A stretch of DNA of 28,976 nt, from NCBI GenBank assembly GCA_902572675.1, contig CACGGY010000005.1, forward strand, positions 1 to 28,976. Reading direction: 5' to 3'. Under the pieces are notes generated by a model. It worked only from the letters and a program-made list of their open reading frames with translations, ran no database searches and was not told the origin of the DNA. Below, one piece after another: positions 25,343 to 28,976 of the stretch. The position numbers and the translations under genes are program-made. Source of the DNA: an uncultured Prochlorococcus sp. GTDB taxonomy: Bacteria; Cyanobacteriota; Cyanobacteriia; PCC-6307; Cyanobiaceae. Each line of letters starts with the position of its first letter. Within the stretch, counting starts at the first letter, position 1.

Positions 25343-26653
25343 ATGCATATTGTTGTCGTCGGACTAAGTCATCGCACGGCACCTGTTGAAGTGCGTGAGA
25401 AATTAAGTATTCCTGACCAATCTATAACAGAATCATTGAAGGCATTAAAAGCTTTCTCTGATGTTTTAGAGGTATCAATTTTAAGTACTTGTAATAGGCT
25501 AGAAATATATGCGCTAGTAAAGGATAAAAATACTGGTATTTCATCTATAAAAGAATTTATATCAGATTATTCTGGAATTATTTTTGAAGATTTAAATCCA
25601 CATCTTTTTTGCTTTAGACAAGAAGATGCAGTTTTGCATTTAATGAAAGTCTCGGCAGGACTCGATAGCCTCGTTTTAGGTGAAGGACAAATCCTTTCGC
25701 AGGTAAAAAAAATGATGAGGTTAGGTCAAGAGAATCAATCTACTGGACCAATTCTTAATAGATTATTAACTCAATCAGTTAGTACTGGGAAAAAAGTAAG
25801 ATCCGAAACAAATTTAGGAACTGGAGCTGTGTCAATCAGTTCAGCAGCGGTAGAACTAGCTCAATTAAAAATTGGACAAGAAAAAGGTTTCGATAATCTT
25901 GTAAGTTTGGAATCAGAAAATGTTCTTGTAGTTGGCGCCGGACGAATGAGTAGACTTTTAATAACTCATTTGAAATCAAAAGGATGTCATAAACTTATCC
26001 TTTTAAATAGAAATATTGATAGAGCATTAAATCTTGCTCAAGACTTCCCTGATTTAGAGATTGTTTGTAAAGGTTTAAACGAATTAGAAGAAAACATATC
26101 ATTATCTTCGCTTGTTTTTACCAGTACTGCTTCTGAAGAGCCAATTATTGATCTCACAAAAATTGAAAAAATAAATTTGAGTAACAGACTTAAATTTATT
26201 GATATTGGTGTACCGAGAAACATATCTAATGATGTCAAACAACATGAATTTGTAAAATCATTTGATGTTGATGACTTACAAGAGGTCGTTTCAAGAAATC
26301 AAGAATTTAGACAGAAAATAGCAAAGGAAGCGGAATCTTTAGTAGAAGAAGAAAGGATCATTTTTCTAGAATGGTGGGCAAGTTTAGAGGCCGTTCCAGT
26401 AATTAATAAACTTAGATCAGATTTGGAGTTAATTAGAAAAGAGGAATTGCAAAAAGCACTTAGTAGGATGGGACCAGATTTTTCGGCTCGAGAAAGAAAA
26501 GTTGTGGAAGCTCTGACTAAAGGAATAATTAATAAAATACTTCATACGCCGGTCACCAAGTTGAGAAGTCCTCAATCAAGAGAAGAAAGACAAGTTTCTT
26601 TGAAAATCGTTGAAAAATTGTTTTCTTTGGTAGAAGAGGATAAAAATAACTAA
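25343..26653 (+). CDS. hemA: Glutamyl-tRNA reductase
   Basis: A 436-residue enzyme for the first committed step of tetrapyrrole synthesis by the C5 route: NADPH-dependent reduction of glutamyl-tRNA to glutamate 1-semialdehyde. The catalytic cysteine is C50 in STCNRLEIY. The N-terminal domain begins MHIVVVGLSHRTAPVEVREK. The NADPH domain has the VLVVGAGRMSRLL motif near 194, and a C-terminal helical dimerisation domain follows (SLVEEERIIFLEWW, then RKVVEALTKGIINKILHTP). It feeds heme, chlorophyll, siroheme and bilins, and therefore chlP, sir and pcyA in this same window. It lies 15 bases after glpX; 130 bases separate it from glgC. Confidence 0.97.
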   Translation: MHIVVVGLSHRTAPVEVREKLSIPDQSITESLKALKAFSDVLEVSILSTCNRLEIYALVKDKNTGISSIKEFISDYSGIIFEDLNPHLFCFRQEDAVLHLMKVSAGLDSLVLGEGQILSQVKKMMRLGQENQSTGPILNRLLTQSVSTGKKVRSETNLGTGAVSISSAAVELAQLKIGQEKGFDNLVSLESENVLVVGAGRMSRLLITHLKSKGCHKLILLNRNIDRALNLAQDFPDLEIVCKGLNELEENISLSSLVFTSTASEEPIIDLTKIEKINLSNRLKFIDIGVPRNISNDVKQHEFVKSFDVDDLQEVVSRNQEFRQKIAKEAESLVEEERIIFLEWWASLEAVPVINKLRSDLELIRKEELQKALSRMGPDFSARERKVVEALTKGIINKILHTPVTKLRSPQSREERQVSLKIVEKLFSLVEEDKNN

Positions 26654-26783
26654 CTTTTTTCGATTTATATTAAGTTTTTCCAGTGATTTATCGAAATACC
26701 TTTGTAAACTGACCATTTGTATTTCTAAATATGCCCATAATCAGTTACTTTAAGTAGTTGTATATCTACCTCCATTTGATTGA

Positions 26784-28079
26784 ATGAAGCGTGTGTTGGC
26801 CATAATCCTCGGAGGAGGAAAAGGTTCTAGACTTTACCCTCTAACAAAAATGAGGGCTAAACCTGCTGTGCCATTGGCAGGTAAGTATCGTTTGATAGAT
26901 ATTCCGATAAGTAATTGTATAAATTCAGGCATTGAAAAAATGTACGTATTGACCCAGTTCAATAGTGCATCTCTTAATAGACATATAGGAAGAACATATA
27001 ATTTAAATGGCCCTTTCGGCCAAGGATTTGTGGAGGTTTTAGCGGCACAACAGACTCCTGATAGTCCGAAGTGGTTTGAAGGTACTGCTGATGCTGTAAG
27101 AAAATACCAATGGTTATTTCAAGAATGGGATGTTGATGAATATTTAATATTGTCAGGTGATCAACTGTATAGAATGGACTACAGTTTATTTGTTCAACAT
27201 CATAGAGATAATGGTGCTGATTTAACTGTTGCAGCTTTGCCTGTTGATGAAGCTCAAGCAGAAGGTTTTGGCCTAATGAGAACCGATGATGTAGGAAATA
27301 TTAAAGAATTTAGTGAAAAGCCCACTGGAGAGAAGTTGAAGGCAATGGCAGTAGATACTTCAAAATTTGGATTAAGTAAGGAGTCAGCTGCCGAAAAACC
27401 ATACCTAGCCTCTATGGGTATTTACGTTTTTAGCAGAAATACTCTTTTCGATCTTCTAAATAAATTTCCCAATTATACAGATTTCGGTAAGGACATAATT
27501 CCAGAAGCCCTCAATAGAGGCGATACTCTTAAAAGTTATGTATTCGATGATTATTGGGAAGATATCGGCACCATTGGGGCATTCTTTGAGTCAAACCTTG
27601 CATTGACTGAGCAACCAAAACCTCCATTTAGTTTTTATGACGAGAAATTTCCAATTTATACTAGACCTAGATTTTTACCCCCTTCTAAACTTGTAGATGC
27701 TCAAATTACTGATTCAATTGTTTGTGAAGGTACAATCTTGAAGTCATGCAGTATTTTACATTGTGTTTTAGGTGTAAGAAGCAGGATTGAAAGTGACTCG
27801 GTTCTTGAGGATACTCTTGTTATGGGAGCGGATTTCTTTGAATCCCCTGAAGAGAGGATTGAATTAAGAAAAGGGGGCGGAACGCCTCTTGGAGTAGGTG
27901 AAGGGACTACTGTAAAAAGAGCAATTCTTGATAAGAATACAAGAATTGGTGATAATGTCGTGATTATTAATAAAGATCGAGTAGAAGAAGCAGATAAGCC
28001 AGAATTAGGCTTCTATATCAGAAATGGAATTGTTGTAGTAGTTAAAAATGCAACTATTGCAAACGGAACTGTTATTTAA
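26784..28079 (+). CDS. glgC: Glucose-1-phosphate adenylyltransferase (ADP-glucose pyrophosphorylase)
   Basis: A 431-residue enzyme that makes ADP-glucose from glucose 1-phosphate and ATP, the regulated entry to glycogen. The nucleotide site is LGGGKGSRLYPLT at residues 9-21. FEGTADAVRKYQW, LILSGDQLYRMDY, VKEFSEKP-type and YWEDIGTIGAFF blocks follow. The C-terminal left-handed beta-helix part ends with RNGIVVVVKNATIANGTVI, and the size fits the cyanobacterial 3-phosphoglycerate-activated form. It is preceded by a 130-base gap and followed after 95 bases by gnd. Confidence 0.97.
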   Translation: MKRVLAIILGGGKGSRLYPLTKMRAKPAVPLAGKYRLIDIPISNCINSGIEKMYVLTQFNSASLNRHIGRTYNLNGPFGQGFVEVLAAQQTPDSPKWFEGTADAVRKYQWLFQEWDVDEYLILSGDQLYRMDYSLFVQHHRDNGADLTVAALPVDEAQAEGFGLMRTDDVGNIKEFSEKPTGEKLKAMAVDTSKFGLSKESAAEKPYLASMGIYVFSRNTLFDLLNKFPNYTDFGKDIIPEALNRGDTLKSYVFDDYWEDIGTIGAFFESNLALTEQPKPPFSFYDEKFPIYTRPRFLPPSKLVDAQITDSIVCEGTILKSCSILHCVLGVRSRIESDSVLEDTLVMGADFFESPEERIELRKGGGTPLGVGEGTTVKRAILDKNTRIGDNVVIINKDRVEEADKPELGFYIRNGIVVVVKNATIANGTVI

Positions 28080-28174
28080 GTCTTTTCCATCATTTTTCGC
28101 TGACATAAGTATTTTTTTTGAGCAATTTTGTTGAGTTGCAGGCACACTATATTTATTGAGTTTTTTAATTTTTT

Positions 28175-28976
28175 ATGTCCAAGGCACATTTTGGTTTAAT
28201 AGGTCTTGGTGTTATGGGCGAAAATTTAGTTCTTAACGCAGAGAGAAATGGATTTTCTAGTGTAGTTTTTAATAGGACTTACTCAAAAACCGAAGAATTT
28301 TTACAAGGTCGTGGCCTTGGGAAGAATATTGAAGGAGCTGAAACTCTTCAAGAATTTGTTAATAAGCTAGAGAGACCTAGAAGAATTCTAATGATGGTAA
28401 AAGCCGGGCCAGCAACAGATGCTGTCATTGATAATATTTCTGGATATCTTGAGGAAGGAGATTTATTAATAGATGGCGGTAACTCTCAATTTAAAGATAC
28501 AGAAAGAAGGGTGAATACTCTTGAAAGTAAAAGTTTTGGATACATTGGGATGGGAGTCTCTGGTGGTGCTAAAGGAGCTCTAGAGGGCCCAAGTATGATG
28601 CCCGGTGGAACTAAGGCTTCATATGATGCAATAGAAAGCTTATTAACAAAAATGGCTGCCAAAGTTGAAGATGGACCATGTGTCGCATATGTTGGACCAG
28701 GAGGCTCAGGTCATTTTGTAAAAACTGTTCATAACGGAATTGAATATGGAATTGAACAAATACTTGCAGAAGCTTATGACCTTATGAAGAGAGTCAAAGG
28801 TATGAATGGACAACAGATGTCAGAGGTATTTGGTATTTGGAATAATACTGATGAATTAGCTTCTTATCTTGTTGAGATAACAGAGATTTGTCTAAATACA
28901 AAAGATGAGATAACTGGAGATGATGTCGTGGAAAAAATATTAGATAAAGCTGGCCAGAAAGGTACAGGTTTATGGA
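28175..28976 (+). CDS. gnd: 6-phosphogluconate dehydrogenase (3' end outside window)
   Basis: An ATG at 28175 opens a frame of 267 codons that runs off the window. It begins MSKAHFGLIGLGVMGENLVL with the NADP-binding GLGVMG at residues 10-15 and a following NRT that suits NADP. Also visible are LLIDGGNSQFKDTERR, the substrate motif GVSGGAKGALEGPSMMPGG and the catalytic lysine K183 in HFVKTVHNGIEYG, the same position as in well-studied homologues. The enzyme oxidatively decarboxylates 6-phosphogluconate to ribulose 5-phosphate, making NADPH in the dark. The 95 bases before it hold T-rich sequence and a possible -10 TATATT at 28148-28153. Confidence 0.96.
   Translation, partial: MSKAHFGLIGLGVMGENLVLNAERNGFSSVVFNRTYSKTEEFLQGRGLGKNIEGAETLQEFVNKLERPRRILMMVKAGPATDAVIDNISGYLEEGDLLIDGGNSQFKDTERRVNTLESKSFGYIGMGVSGGAKGALEGPSMMPGGTKASYDAIESLLTKMAAKVEDGPCVAYVGPGGSGHFVKTVHNGIEYGIEQILAEAYDLMKRVKGMNGQQMSEVFGIWNNTDELASYLVEITEICLNTKDEITGDDVVEKILDKAGQKGTGLW

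Noticed and set aside
26658..26696. TTTCGAT...ATCGAAA pair after hemA as a terminator
   Set aside because: A 7-bp stem with a 25-base loop and no T-run does not look like an intrinsic terminator.
26754..26769. GTAG...CTAC inverted repeat before glgC
   Set aside because: The arms are only four bases and the spacing does not fit NtcA (GTA-N10-TAC); likely chance.
28111..28119. T-rich run after glgC as a terminator
   Set aside because: No GC-rich hairpin precedes it.
1..28976. Genomic island, phage, insertion sequence, CRISPR or tRNA
   Set aside because: No repeats, integrase, transposase, spacer array or tRNA-like sequence was seen, and gene content and base composition look uniform and core-like.

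Overview
The window looks like core chromosome from a high-light Prochlorococcus or a very close picocyanobacterium. This rests on the strongly AT-rich sequence, tightly packed short genes with very small gaps, weak or absent Shine-Dalgarno sequences, frequent TTG starts, and the gene set: phycocyanobilin:ferredoxin oxidoreductase (PcyA), geranylgeranyl reductase (ChlP), ferredoxin-type sulfite reductase, GlpX-type fructose/sedoheptulose bisphosphatase, glutamyl-tRNA reductase, ADP-glucose pyrophosphorylase and a DevBCA-type exporter. No transposase, integrase, phage gene, CRISPR array, tRNA or rRNA was seen. No gap between genes exceeds 300 bases; the largest, about 190 bases before glpX, holds an inverted repeat.

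Layout. 1-2415 (minus): two overlapping M16 peptidase genes, one with the zinc motif and one without. 2457-6172 (plus): pcyA, then a DevB/DevC/DevA-type ABC exporter joined by one-base stop/start overlaps, then a 49-residue basic protein. 6235-7146: a family 2 glycosyltransferase. 7172-12251: the rpsB promoter and structured leader, rpsB, tsf, two short unrecognised ORFs that may be one broken gene, and recG. 12309-12992: a VanX-like dipeptidase. 12996-14783 (minus): sulfite reductase. 14871-17034: glyS, interrupted by one extra G in a run of eight. 17015-18355 (minus): chlP. 18469-19182: a VanY-like carboxypeptidase. 19312-22311: typA, a DUF309 gene, a 32-codon ORF and lptB. 22425-23354: ccsA. 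23376-24134 (minus): rpe. 24323-28976: glpX, hemA, glgC and the start of gnd.

The genes serve a photoautotrophic cell. Tetrapyrrole and pigment steps are hemA, chlP, pcyA and the siroheme enzyme Sir. Central carbon steps are glpX and rpe (Calvin cycle), glgC (glycogen) and gnd (oxidative pentose phosphate). Translation and ribosome genes are rpsB, tsf, glyS and typA. Envelope genes are devBCA, lptB, the VanX/VanY-like peptidases and the glycosyltransferase. CcsA handles cytochrome c assembly.

I found no new multi-gene system. The points most worth a second look are: the homopolymer frameshift in the essential glyS gene, with a similar possible break at 9221-9226; an Rpe in which both expected metal-binding histidines are glutamine; a strong hairpin leader before rpsB; a 32-codon hydrophobic ORF joined by ATGA overlaps to both neighbours where an OstA/LptA-like gene might be expected; and a 10-bp inverted repeat upstream of glpX.
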